64,000 nt of DNA from Streptomyces sp. CG 926 (GTDB lineage Bacteria > Actinomycetota > Actinomycetes > Streptomycetales > Streptomycetaceae): NCBI RefSeq assembly GCF_003148825.1, contig NZ_QGGZ01000003.1:372001-436000 (forward strand), given 5' to 3'. Each line of letters opens with the position of its first letter. Position 1 is the first letter of the stretch. The notes under the pieces were generated by a model that made no database searches, was not told where the DNA came from, and saw only the letters and a list, made by a program, of their open reading frames with translations. This document shows positions 25,101 to 32,810 of this stretch, one piece after another. The translations under genes were made by a program, and so were the position numbers.

Positions 25101-26818
25101 TAGCGGTAGTCGAGGACCTTGGTTCCGTCCGCGAGGGACAGCGAGGTGATCCGGCCGTCGGCGGTGGTGAGCCGCACGCGGTAGCCGCCGCTGTGGCTGA
25201 TGCCCGTAGGGGCGCCTTCCGCGTCGTACTCGTAGGCGATCCAGCCCCCGTTGCGGTCGTCCAGCTGGACCAGGGTGCCCTCGGCGGTGAAGTGCCGGAC
25301 GTGGCCCGATTCCGGGTCGGAGACCGTGTACCCGCCGTCCGGCGCCACGGACAGGGGCAGGCGCCGGCCGTGCGTGGGCAGCACCGGCAGACCCGGCGCC
25401 GGGTGCGGATAGGCCAGGACACTGCCGTCCTCGCCCAGGAGGAGGACACCGGCGGCGTCGATCTCCAGGCGCTGGTCGACGGTGCTCGCCCAGCTCGGGC
25501 CGAACCAGCGGCCCGCCCGGTACGAGGACTCGTAGGAGCGGGTGAAGACCAGCGGCAGCGAGCCCGGCAGGACGAGGTCGGTCTGCGGCAGGACCATCCG
25601 CCCGGTCGCCACGTCGACCGGGTCGTCGACGCACGTCTTGTCGGTGGGGGTGCGCGACGGGCTGTCGGGGCCGTCGTTGTCGAGGTGGGTGCGACCCGGG
25701 CCCTTGAGGTCGTCGGCGTGCTTGGCGATCGACGCCGTCTTCTTCAGCGCGCCGAGGCCCTTGGAGCCGATCAGCTCGGGCAGCATCTTGCCGATGCCCT
25801 CGCTGGGGTCCTTCATGAACTCGTCGAGCATCTGCTTGCCCGCGCCCATGGGGTCGTTGACCGCCACGGCCAGGCCGGCGACCGTCGAGTTGAGGCTGGT
25901 CAGGTACTCGGCCGGATGGGTCAGGTTGTACGGGTCCATCGGGTTGACCGAGCGGACGAAGTTGACGAGACCCGCCGTGCCCTTGACCACGCCGCCCGCC
26001 AGATGGGTCTTGGCGAGCTCCAGGTAGTCCATCCCGTCCCCCAGCTGCTCGGCGTACGAGGGCTTGGGCGGAGCGGCGTCGCGGGCCGCGCGAACCGCCG
26101 CACGGGCCGTCTCGGCCACGTCGTTGCGCTGGGTACGCGCCTCGTCGAGCTTGTCCTGGGCGGCCTTGACGAGGGGCTCACCAGGATCGGTGAAGTCGTC
26201 GGACGGCCGCGGCGGCAGCGTTTCCTTCTTGTCCTCGACCGCGGCCTTGTAGTCGGTGATCGACTTGTTGTAGGCGGTGCGCGCGTCCTGCGAGACCTTC
26301 TTGGCCTTGTTGTAGTCCTCCAGGGCCTCCTTGGCCCGGCGCTGCGCCCATTCGACGGTGTCCGCGAAGCGGTTCATCGCGTCGGCGGCCTTGCCGAACG
26401 CCTCGGCCGCCTTGAACCAGCGCGGCGGCTCCTTGGCTATCGCGTCCCGGAAGGCGTCCGCGGACGCGCCCTTCAGCCCGTCGCCCTCCAGTCCCTTCAG
26501 ACCGTTGCCGACCATGGTGAAGGAGGACGTGAAGTCGTTGAGGTGCGAGACCTGGGCGCGGATCTTCGACACGCTGCCGTAGACCAGCTTGTTCGGGTCC
26601 TCGGTCTGTCCGAGCTCCAGCTCCGAGACGTCCGCGCCGAGCTGGTTGGCGGCCGAGCGGCTCTTGTCACGGACCCAGTCACCGGCCTCGTCGAGCCCGA
26701 CCTCCTCCGCCACGTCGGCGACCTTGTCGCCGGTCCACTCGATCGCGTCGCCGACGTCCTCGGCCCGGTCCTCGACCCAGTCCTCCGCCGAGTCCGGTAC
26801 GAAGTCCCGCCAGCCCAT
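22193..26818 (-). CDS. large polymorphic toxin: T7SS-signal domain, DUF6531, RHS repeats, C-terminal toxin
   Basis: 1541 residues. Residues 1-330 are a helical T7SS-type leader (WVEDRAEDVGDAIEWTGDKV; a WXG-like bundle around 85-160). DUF6531 starts near 395 (CVDDPVDVATGRMVL). About 25 YD/RHS repeats (for example YAYDDAGRLTERTNALGQ) run to about 1290 and form the shell. The core ends in RYLSQDPLGL...NPHTWSDHLGL (1375-1404), with DH replacing the usual DP in the last motif. The last ~137 residues (TVYRKQTEHPLSQRVHI..., IVAFDVPKSFVDDIR, IIPGSGRIV) form the variable toxin. From recalled RHS tips of this type an ADP-ribosyltransferase-like activity (RhsP2-like) is plausible but unproven. The start overlaps the WXG-like gene (TGATG). 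Confidence 0.88.
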   Translation of the reverse strand: MGWRDFVPDSAEDWVEDRAEDVGDAIEWTGDKVADVAEEVGLDEAGDWVRDKSRSAANQLGADVSELELGQTEDPNKLVYGSVSKIRAQVSHLNDFTSSFTMVGNGLKGLEGDGLKGASADAFRDAIAKEPPRWFKAAEAFGKAADAMNRFADTVEWAQRRAKEALEDYNKAKKVSQDARTAYNKSITDYKAAVEDKKETLPPRPSDDFTDPGEPLVKAAQDKLDEARTQRNDVAETARAAVRAARDAAPPKPSYAEQLGDGMDYLELAKTHLAGGVVKGTAGLVNFVRSVNPMDPYNLTHPAEYLTSLNSTVAGLAVAVNDPMGAGKQMLDEFMKDPSEGIGKMLPELIGSKGLGALKKTASIAKHADDLKGPGRTHLDNDGPDSPSRTPTDKTCVDDPVDVATGRMVLPQTDLVLPGSLPLVFTRSYESSYRAGRWFGPSWASTVDQRLEIDAAGVLLLGEDGSVLAYPHPAPGLPVLPTHGRRLPLSVAPDGGYTVSDPESGHVRHFTAEGTLVQLDDRNGGWIAYEYDAEGAPTGISHSGGYRVRLTTADGRITSLSLADGTKVLDYRYTEGNLTEVVNSSGLPLRFGYDDRARIVSWTDSNGRHFDYAYDERDRCVAQSGTNGHVNSRFTYEDGVTTVTGALGHQRRYVVDEKARVVAETDANGATTRFVRDSFNRLLTRTDPLGLTTRITYDDNGLVTSVERTDGRRTGIEYNGLGLPERVTRPDGTSVRRTYDERGNPVSVRDASGATSRFTYDERGHLASVTNALGETSSFRCNAAGLVVESADPLGAVTRHTYDAFGRAATVTDPLGQVTRLTWSVEGRLLRRVEPDGSEQSWVYDGEGNCLSHIDAAGGRSVYEYGDFDSLVARTGPDGARYSFAHDLELRLTEVTGPHGLTWTYDYDPAGRLAAETDFDGRTLSYAYDDAGRLTERTNALGQTVRYQYNELGLTVRKDAAGAVTTYEYDYADQLARAVGPDVTLSRIRNREGLLHSETVDGRTLGFAYDELGRTTRRTTPTGAVGEWSYDAAGRRAGLTTSGRTLAFEHDATGRETARRIGGGVTLRHGFDEVGRLTEQHLTGHDGRTLQRRGYTYRPDGHLTAVDDALGGPRSFTLDAAARVTAVEAGAWSERYAYDEAGNQTSASWPATHPDADAATGPRSYTGNRLTGAGGVRYEYDAQGRVVLRRKTRPSRKPDTWHYAWDAEDRLVGVTTPDGTVWRYLYDPLGRRAAKQRLSAAGEVVEEVLFTWEGATLCEQVTRSPGLPHPVVLTWEHRGLHPLTQTERILGASGEEIDSRFFSIVTDLVGTPTELVDERGDIAWRTRSTLWGATTWNRGASTYTPLRFPGQYFDPESGLHHNVFRTYDPETARYLSQDPLGLAPAPNPAAYVSNPHTWSDHLGLAPDECTVTVYRKQTEHPLSQRVHIDANGNVTIDGNNHLYVNMSGDLRHTVEFRGDSGQIVAFDVPKSFVDDIRTHAVPQEQPDGLGFTKQEWKQVKQVYPEISDPTRGTDLYGLPGEVIEKMRKAIIPGSGRIVQDH

Positions 26819-27375
26819 CAGTTACCGCTCCCGCCGGCCTGGTCCAGCAGATCCTTGATCGAGCCGATCTTCCCGCCGGAGGTCAGCTTGTCGCCCGTGT
26901 CCGACCAGGTCTGCTTCATCTCCTGCCGGCTCTTCTCGAAGGACTCCGCGCTGTAGTCCGGCTTGTAGACGTCCGCCCGCCAGATGTCGTCCCAGCTCTT
27001 CTGCTCGATCTCGTCCTCGCTCGCGTGCGGGTTGCCGTACGCCGCGTTCGCCACGACCTTGAACGCGCCCTCCATGTACTGCTCTTCCTCCCACACGGTG
27101 CCCGCCGCGATCCCGAGGTTCCCGGCGAGGGTGCTCGCGTTCTGCACGAGGCTGCGCACGCCCCACTCCCAACGCTCGCAGAAGTCCTCGAAGTCGGTGG
27201 CCAGACCCATGTGTCCGGCTTCCATCCCCGTCATCGACAGGTCGGCGAAACCGGCTCCCTGCGAGGCACCGGCCGCGTCCCCCGACTCCCGCAACTCGGC
27301 GATGGCCTTGCGCAGACCGTCCTGGATGTTCCTGACCGCCGCCGGCGAGACCTCGAGGTCCCCGTCGCCCGCCAT
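26818..27375 (-). CDS. WXG100-like helical protein of the RHS cassette
   Basis: 185 residues. The first 110 residues form a two-helix pattern with a WEWG turn (69-72) between NIQDGLRKAIAELRESGDAAG and LVQNASTLAGNLGIAAGTVWEEE, resembling ESX/WXG100 partners or chaperone-like LXG leaders. The C-terminal 75 residues are charged and also helical. Both ends overlap neighbours by one base (TGATG), so it is made in step with the toxin. Probable role: a secretion partner that delivers the RHS protein to a type VII machine encoded elsewhere. Confidence 0.72.
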   Translation of the reverse strand: MAGDGDLEVSPAAVRNIQDGLRKAIAELRESGDAAGASQGAGFADLSMTGMEAGHMGLATDFEDFCERWEWGVRSLVQNASTLAGNLGIAAGTVWEEEQYMEGAFKVVANAAYGNPHASEDEIEQKSWDDIWRADVYKPDYSAESFEKSRQEMKQTWSDTGDKLTSGGKIGSIKDLLDQAGGSGN

Positions 27376-27818
27376 CAGACGGCGTCCGCGGAGTCGGGCC
27401 CGGCGTCCACGGCGCACGCGTCGGGGACGATGCCGACGACCGGCGGGAACAGCATCGAGCCGTCCTCGTCCGCCACGTTCACCGCGACCCCCGTCGGGCC
27501 CTCGGCCTCGGGGACCACCGCGTCGAGGAGCCGGGCACCCAGGATCGAGAGGTACTCCCACCCACCGGCGGCGTCATCGGCCGCCGCGCCGGTGCCGGTA
27601 GCGGCGCCGGCGCTTCGCATCGCCGCGAAACGCGCCAGGGCCTCCTCGTCCGTGAAGGCATAGATCCAGCGCACACCGCCCTGCCGGCCCGACATCAGCC
27701 CGCCCTCGGGGCCCTCCGACAACGGCACGAGCAGCGCGCTACGGCGAAATTCACCCAGCAAACTAACGGAGTGCCCCAATCCGCCTCGCATGGCGGCAAT
27801 TTGCCCGGCAAGTCCCAT
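27375..27818 (-). CDS. SseB N-terminal-domain protein
   Basis: 147 residues from ATG 27818; ATG 27863 (162 residues) is also open, but the AT-rich promoter-like stretch at 27864-27880 sits too close to it. EFRRSALLVPL...GGVRWIYAFTDEEALARFAAM is the SseB-N signature, an accessory domain seen beside type VII and polymorphic-toxin genes. It is the first gene of the cassette and overlaps the WXG-like gene by one base. The exact role is unknown; chaperone or adaptor activity is inferred from context. Confidence 0.72.
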   Translation of the reverse strand: MGLAGQIAAMRGGLGHSVSLLGEFRRSALLVPLSEGPEGGLMSGRQGGVRWIYAFTDEEALARFAAMRSAGAATGTGAAADDAAGGWEYLSILGARLLDAVVPEAEGPTGVAVNVADEDGSMLFPPVVGIVPDACAVDAGPDSADAV

Positions 27819-27907
27819 CACGTACCCCATCCCCGAAGGGCAGTCGGCGCCCCCGATTCGCATACGTTACTTAGATACGCGCGGGGGTCCGAATGGTTCC
27901 GCCCAAA

Positions 27908-27944
27908 CCGATGGCCGGTCTCCACGAGGGGGACCGGCCATCGG
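27908..27944 (-). terminator. terminator of bkd cluster 1
   Basis: Perfect 13-bp arms 27908-27920 and 27932-27944 with an 11-base loop, 20 bases past the E2 stop on the minus strand and just before the RHS cassette promoter region. Confidence 0.7.
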
Positions 27945-27964
27945 GTGGGACGTCGTACGTGCCG

Positions 27965-29383
27965 CTACGACCAGGTGATCAGGCGGCGGGGGTGCTCCAG
28001 GACCGACGCGATGTCGGCCAGGAAGCGCGAGCCCAGCTCGCCGTCGATCAGACGGTGGTCGAAGGACAGCGCCAGGGTGGTGACGTGGCGCGGCTTGACC
28101 TTGCCCTTGTGGACCCACGGCTGGAGCTTGATCGCACCGACCGCGAGGATCGCGGACTCGCCCGGGTTCAGGATCGGCGTACCGGTGTCGACGCCGAAGA
28201 CGCCGACGTTGGTGATGGTGATGGTGCCGTTCTGCATGTCCGCCGGGGAGGTCTTGCCGTCGCGGGCCGTGGCGACCAGCGCGGACAGGGACTCCGACAG
28301 CTCGCCCAGGGTCTTGGCGTGCGCGTCCTTGATGTTCGGGACGATCAGCCCGCGCGGGGTGGCCGCCGCGATGCCCAGGTTGACGTAGTGCTTGAGCACG
28401 ATCTCCTGGGCCGCCTCGTCCCAGGACGCGTTGACGTCCGGGTTGCGGCGGATGGCCACCAGCACGGCCTTGGCGATGAGCAGCAGCGGGTTGATCCGCA
28501 GCCCCGCGAGGTCCGGGTCGGCCTTGAGCTCCTGGACCAGCTTCATCGTGCGCGTCACGTCGAAGGTGATGAACTCGGTGACGTGCGGCGCGGTGAAGGC
28601 CGAGCCGACCATGGCCTGCGCGGTGACCTTGCGGACGCCCTTGACCGGGATACGGGTCTCCCGCGCCGAGGCGTCGACCGCGGGAGCGGCGGCCACCGCG
28701 ACGGGCGCGGCCACGGCTGCCGGAGCCGCCACGGAGGCGGCTGCTGCCTGCGGGGTGATCGCCGCGGCGGCCGCCGCGTGGACGTCCTCCCGGGTCACGA
28801 CCCCACCGTCGCCGGTGGGGACCACCGAGGCCAGGTCGATGCCGAGGTCCTTTGCGAGCTTGCGCACCGGCGGCTTGGCCAGCGGTCGCTCACCGGCCGG
28901 CTGCGCCGGGACCGCGGGGAGCGGCGCCGGGGCGGCCGGAGCGGCGGGAGCGGCCACCGGGGCCGCCGTACCGTTCTGCGCTGCCACGGCGGGCGCCGGG
29001 GCGGCCTTGCGCGGTCGGCGCTTGGTGGAGGCCTCGGAGACCCCGTAGCCGACCAGGACGGGCTGGCGGGCGGCCGGGGCGGCCTCGGCGGCGGCCGGGG
29101 CCGCTTCCACCGCGGCGGCGGCGGGGGCCGGGGCCTCGGCCTCGCCGGTCTGCACCGAGATGATGACCTGGCCGACATCGACCGTCGTGCCCTCCTCGAA
29201 GAGGAGCGCGTGCACGACACCGTCGAACGGGATCGGCAGTTCCACGGCGGCCTTGGCCGTCTCGACCTCGCACACGACCTGGCCGTCGGTGACCGTGTCA
29301 CCGGGCTGGACGTACCACTTGAGGATCTCGGCCTCGGTGAGGCCCTCGCCCACATCGGGCATCTTGAATTCGCGGATGGTCAT
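27965..29383 (-). CDS. bkdC: branched-chain 2-oxo acid dehydrogenase E2 (dihydrolipoyl acyltransferase), cluster 1
   Basis: 472 residues. The lipoyl domain comes first, with lipoyl-lysine K44 in EVETAKAAVE. An Ala/Pro linker follows, then the E1/E3-binding domain (PPVRKLAKDLGIDLASVVPTG, about 170-205). A second Ala-rich linker leads to the acyltransferase domain, with catalytic H443 and D447 in FDHRLIDG. It passes the acyl group from E1 to CoA. Twelve bases separate it from E1-beta. Substrate preference is assigned from the E1 partners and the known Streptomyces bkd layout; a pyruvate complex cannot be wholly excluded. Confidence 0.9.
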   Translation of the reverse strand: MTIREFKMPDVGEGLTEAEILKWYVQPGDTVTDGQVVCEVETAKAAVELPIPFDGVVHALLFEEGTTVDVGQVIISVQTGEAEAPAPAAAAVEAAPAAAEAAPAARQPVLVGYGVSEASTKRRPRKAAPAPAVAAQNGTAAPVAAPAAPAAPAPLPAVPAQPAGERPLAKPPVRKLAKDLGIDLASVVPTGDGGVVTREDVHAAAAAAITPQAAAASVAAPAAVAAPVAVAAAPAVDASARETRIPVKGVRKVTAQAMVGSAFTAPHVTEFITFDVTRTMKLVQELKADPDLAGLRINPLLLIAKAVLVAIRRNPDVNASWDEAAQEIVLKHYVNLGIAAATPRGLIVPNIKDAHAKTLGELSESLSALVATARDGKTSPADMQNGTITITNVGVFGVDTGTPILNPGESAILAVGAIKLQPWVHKGKVKPRHVTTLALSFDHRLIDGELGSRFLADIASVLEHPRRLITWS

Positions 29384-29395
29384 GACGCGGGTCTC

Positions 29396-30376
29396 CTAGT
29401 ACGCCAGCGAGCGGTCGACGGCGTCGAGCACCCTGTCCAGGCCGGGCAGGTACTCGTCCTCCAGGCGGGCCGGCGGGTACGGGGCGTGGAAACCGCCCAC
29501 GCGCAGGACCGGCGCCTCCAGGTGGTAGAAGCACCGCTCCGTGATGCGAGCGGCGATCTCCGCGCCCACGCCGAGGAAGACCGGCGCCTCGTGGACCACC
29601 ACGAGCCGGCGGGTCTTCTCGACCGAGGCCTGGATCCCGTCGAAGTCGACCGGGGACATCGAGCGCAGGTCGAGGACCTCCACCGACTTGCCCTCCTCGG
29701 CGGCCGCGGCCGCGGCCTCCAGGCAGACCTTCACCATCGGGCCGTAGGCGGCCAGGGTCACGTCCGAGCCCTCGCGGCTCACCCGCGCCTTGTGCAGCTC
29801 ACCGGGGATGGCGTCGAAGTCGACCTCGCCCTTGTCCCAGTAGCGGCGCTTCGGCTCGAAGAAGATCACCGGGTCGTCGCTGAGGATCGCCTGCTGGAGC
29901 ATCCAGTAGGCGTCGCTCGCGTTCGAGGGGGAGACCACCTTGAGGCCCGGCACGTGCGCGAAGAGCGCCTCGGGGGACTCGCTGTGGTGCTCGACCGCGC
30001 CGATGCCGCCCGCGTACGGGATGCGCACGACGACGGGCATCTTGACCTTGCCCAGGGCGCGGGCGTGCATCTTCGCGAGCTGCGTGACGATCTGGTCGTA
30101 CGCGGGGAAGACGAACCCGTCGAACTGGATCTCCACGACCGGCCGGTACCCGCGCAGGGCCAGGCCGATGGCGGTGCCGACGATGCCCGACTCGGCGAGC
30201 GGGGTGTCGATGACCCGCTCCTCGCCGAAGTCCTTCTGCAGACCGTCGGTGATCCGGAAGACGCCGCCGAGCTTGCCGACGTCCTCACCCATGATCAGGA
30301 CCTTGGGGTCCTGCTCCAGCGCCTTGCGCAGCGACTCGTTGAGCGCCTTGGCGATCGACATCTTTTCGACAGCCAT
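29396..30376 (-). CDS. bkdB: branched-chain 2-oxo acid dehydrogenase E1 beta, cluster 1
   Basis: 326 residues. Characteristic motifs are IMGEDVGKLGGVFRITDGL near the start, VVEIQFDGFVFPAYDQI in the middle, and VVHEAPVFLGVGAEIAARI near the end. With E1-alpha it forms the thiamine-diphosphate heterotetramer that decarboxylates the oxo acids of Val, Leu and Ile. The start ATG overlaps the E1-alpha stop by one base (TGATG), which keeps the two chains in balance. Confidence 0.93.
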   Translation of the reverse strand: MAVEKMSIAKALNESLRKALEQDPKVLIMGEDVGKLGGVFRITDGLQKDFGEERVIDTPLAESGIVGTAIGLALRGYRPVVEIQFDGFVFPAYDQIVTQLAKMHARALGKVKMPVVVRIPYAGGIGAVEHHSESPEALFAHVPGLKVVSPSNASDAYWMLQQAILSDDPVIFFEPKRRYWDKGEVDFDAIPGELHKARVSREGSDVTLAAYGPMVKVCLEAAAAAAEEGKSVEVLDLRSMSPVDFDGIQASVEKTRRLVVVHEAPVFLGVGAEIAARITERCFYHLEAPVLRVGGFHAPYPPARLEDEYLPGLDRVLDAVDRSLAY

Positions 30377-31578
30377 CAGTGACCCTCCTCGAAGGACGCG
30401 AGGTAGGCGGCGAACTGGGCGCGCTCCTCGTCGACGAGCGCGTGCCCGTCCGCGTAGACGTTCTCGAAGATCGCCATGGTGTCCGGGTCGGGCATGGCGC
30501 GCACGGCCTCGCGCACGCGCTTGCCCATCGCCTCGCTCTCCGCCTCCAGCTCCGTGAAGAACGCCTCGTCGGCGCCCCCGGTGGCCAGCAGGTGGGCCTT
30601 CAGACGCAGGATCGGGTCCTTCGCCTCCCAGGCCGCCGTCTCCTCGTCCCGCCGGTACTTCGTCGGGTCGTCGGAGGTGGTGTGGGCGCCCATGCGGTAC
30701 GTGAACGCCTCGACCAGGGTCGGGCCCTCGCCGCGGCGGGCCCGGTCCAGTGCCCAGCGGGTCACGGCCAGGCAGGCCAGCACGTCGTTGCCGTCGACGC
30801 GGACGCCCGGGAAGCCGAAGCCCTGCGCGCGCTGGTAGAGCGGCACGCGCATCTGGCGCTCGGTCGGCTCGGAGATCGCCCACTGGTTGTTCTGGCAGAA
30901 GAACACCACGGGGGAGTTGTAGACGGCGGAGAAGGTGAACGCCTCGGCGACGTCGCCCTGGCTGGACGCGCCGTCGCCGAAGTAGGCGATGACCGCGGAG
31001 TCCGCGCCGTCCTTGGCCACACCCATCGCGTAACCGGTCGCGTGCAGCGTCTGCGAGCCGATCACGATCGTGTAGAGGTGGAAGTTGTTGGTGTTCGGGT
31101 CCCAGCCGCCGTGGTTCACGCCGCGGAACATGCCGAGCAGGTTGGTCGGGTCGACCCCGCGGCACCAGGCCACGCCGTGCTCACGGTAGGTCGGGAAGAC
31201 GTAGTCCTCGTCGTTCAGCGCCCGGCCGGAGCCGATCTGGGCGGCTTCCTGGCCCAGGAGCGAGGCCCACAGGCCCAGCTCGCCCTGACGCTGCAGGGCG
31301 GTCGCCTCACCGTCGAAGCGGCGGGTCATGACCATGTCGCGGTACAGCCCGCGCAGGTCCTCGGTGGTGATGTCTGCGACGAAGGGGGCGAATTCCGCGT
31401 TGTCCGCGTTCTCGACCCGGTCCCCTTCGGGCGTCAGCAGCTGTACGAGCTGAGGTACGGCGTCCTGCGTCTGCGCGGTGGCAGCGGCGGGCTTGGCGGC
31501 GGCGTTCGCCGCGCCTGCCGCCCGCTTGGTGCCGCTGCTGCGTCGCGGCTTGCGCGCGGCAGTGCTCTCCACGGTCAC
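30376..31578 (-). CDS. bkdA: branched-chain 2-oxo acid dehydrogenase E1 alpha, cluster 1
   Basis: 400 residues from GTG 31578 with GGAGGAG upstream. The thiamine-diphosphate motif is intact: GDGASSQGDVAEAF...NNQW. The phosphorylation-loop region carries YRMGAHTTSDDPTKYR, typical of branched-chain rather than pyruvate E1. The Ala/Lys-rich first 35 residues are a disordered leader. It is the first gene of the bkdABC operon and is divergent from an orphan response regulator. Confidence 0.93.
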   Translation of the reverse strand: MTVESTAARKPRRSSGTKRAAGAANAAAKPAAATAQTQDAVPQLVQLLTPEGDRVENADNAEFAPFVADITTEDLRGLYRDMVMTRRFDGEATALQRQGELGLWASLLGQEAAQIGSGRALNDEDYVFPTYREHGVAWCRGVDPTNLLGMFRGVNHGGWDPNTNNFHLYTIVIGSQTLHATGYAMGVAKDGADSAVIAYFGDGASSQGDVAEAFTFSAVYNSPVVFFCQNNQWAISEPTERQMRVPLYQRAQGFGFPGVRVDGNDVLACLAVTRWALDRARRGEGPTLVEAFTYRMGAHTTSDDPTKYRRDEETAAWEAKDPILRLKAHLLATGGADEAFFTELEAESEAMGKRVREAVRAMPDPDTMAIFENVYADGHALVDEERAQFAAYLASFEEGH

Positions 31579-31887
31579 GTGTGCTCCTCCGTCGGTCCGG
31601 CACCCGGGTTCTCCGGGGTCCAGTGCGGCTCACCTGTATCCGTAACGAGCGCACGGGGTGGGTGCGCGTCGCGTACGGGGATTCAGGCGTGACAGGTGTC
31701 CCGGCGAGTGCCCTGCGCAATGCACGTTACCCAGTGCGCCGCATAACTGCGAAACCCCGTTTGACCTGCGTTTTTGCTTGGATTTCCTAGTAAAAACGCA
31801 GCAACGGGAACAACCACTGGTCACAGCCTTGCAGGGGCCGGGAACAACGGCACGTTATCCCGGGTAACTCCGGCAGGGAAGGGGTGA
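31579..31887. promoter_or_regulatory. divergent control region, bkd cluster 1 / response regulator
   Basis: 309 bases without a gene. They contain the ribosome sites of both genes and one striking AT-rich inverted repeat: CTGCGTTTTT (31766-31775) and AAAAACGCAG (31792-31801), perfect over 10 bp with a 16-base spacer. The spacing and lack of a following U-tract suit an operator rather than a terminator. TTGACC at 31761-31766 is a possible -35. I could not fix the promoters. Confidence 0.45.
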
Positions 31888-32568
31888 GTGTGTGAAACTG
31901 ACTTCGTGCGCGAAGACGGAAAAATCAAGGTATTCCTCCTGGACGACCACGAAGTGGTACGTCGGGGCGTCCACGAGCTCTTGTCGGTCGAAGAGGACAT
32001 CGTGATCGTCGGCGAGGCCGGTACCGCCGCGGACGCCTTGGTGCGCATCCCCGCCACCCGTCCCGACGTGGCCGTCCTCGACGTCCGCCTCCCCGACGGC
32101 AGCGGTGTGGAGGTCTGCCGCGAGGTCCGCTCGCAGGACGAGGACGTCAAATGCCTGATGCTGACCTCCTTCGCGGACGACGAGGCGCTGTTCGACGCGA
32201 TCATGGCCGGCGCCTCCGGTTACGTGCTCAAGGCGATCCGCGGCAATGAGCTGCTGAGCGCCGTACGCGACGTGGCCGCCGGGAAGTCGCTGCTCGACCC
32301 GATCGCGACCGCCCGCGTGCTGGAGCGGCTGCGCGACGGCGGCAGGACCGCCCGGGGCGACGACCGCCTCGCCAACCTCACCGACCAGGAGCGGAAGATC
32401 CTCGACCTGATCGGCGAGGGCCTGACCAACCGTGTCATCGGCGAGCGTCTGCACCTGGCCGAGAAGACGATCAAGAATTACGTCTCCAGCCTGCTCTCCA
32501 AGCTGGGCATGGAGCGCCGCTCCCAGGCCGCCGCCTACGTGGCCCGCCTGCAGGCCGAGCGCCGCTGA
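31888..32568 (+). CDS. orphan NarL/LuxR-type response regulator
   Basis: 226 residues from GTG 31888 (AGGGAAGGGG five bases upstream). The receiver domain is complete: acidic pair in FLLDDHEVV, phospho-acceptor Asp in VAVLDVRLPDG, Ser/Thr in LMLTSFADD and Lys in GYVLKAIRG. The C-terminal LuxR helix-turn-helix is LTDQERKILDLIGEGLTNRVIGERLHLAEKTIKNYVSSLLSKLGM. It is DevR/DosR-like. No histidine kinase gene is adjacent, so the signal must come from elsewhere. Divergent from bkdA of cluster 1, an arrangement I recall as conserved in Streptomyces. Confidence 0.92.
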   Translation: MCETDFVREDGKIKVFLLDDHEVVRRGVHELLSVEEDIVIVGEAGTAADALVRIPATRPDVAVLDVRLPDGSGVEVCREVRSQDEDVKCLMLTSFADDEALFDAIMAGASGYVLKAIRGNELLSAVRDVAAGKSLLDPIATARVLERLRDGGRTARGDDRLANLTDQERKILDLIGEGLTNRVIGERLHLAEKTIKNYVSSLLSKLGMERRSQAAAYVARLQAERR

Positions 32569-32752
32569 CCCCAGGATCCTCGGAGCCCCCTTCCCGGTCG
32601 GTCCGGTTCACCGGAACGGCGCAGGTCGTCGAGCCCCATCGAGGTCGAACTGGAGTTCTTCGGTCCGATTCCGTATTTCATCGACGTCCAGGTCTTCGAC
32701 CCCGTCCACACGCGTATCGAACTTCGGTTCGCCGGCGATACGGATACCGATA

Positions 32753-32808
32753 CGGATACGGGGACGGGCCCGGCGGAATTGATTCCGCCGGGCCCGTCCC
32801 CGTATCCG
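32753..32808. terminator. 56-bp near-perfect palindrome, bidirectional terminator
   Basis: Two perfect 27-bp arms (32753-32779 and 32782-32808) with a 2-base centre, preceded by GATACGGATACC-type short repeats from 32738. It lies two bases from the kinase stop, between two convergent genes. The rest of 32569-32752 has no gene I can support. Confidence 0.75.
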
Positions 32809-32810
32809 TC

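Noticed and set aside
27893..30382. 829-residue plus-strand frame opposite bkdC/bkdB
   Set aside because: Shadow of two certain enzymes on the other strand.
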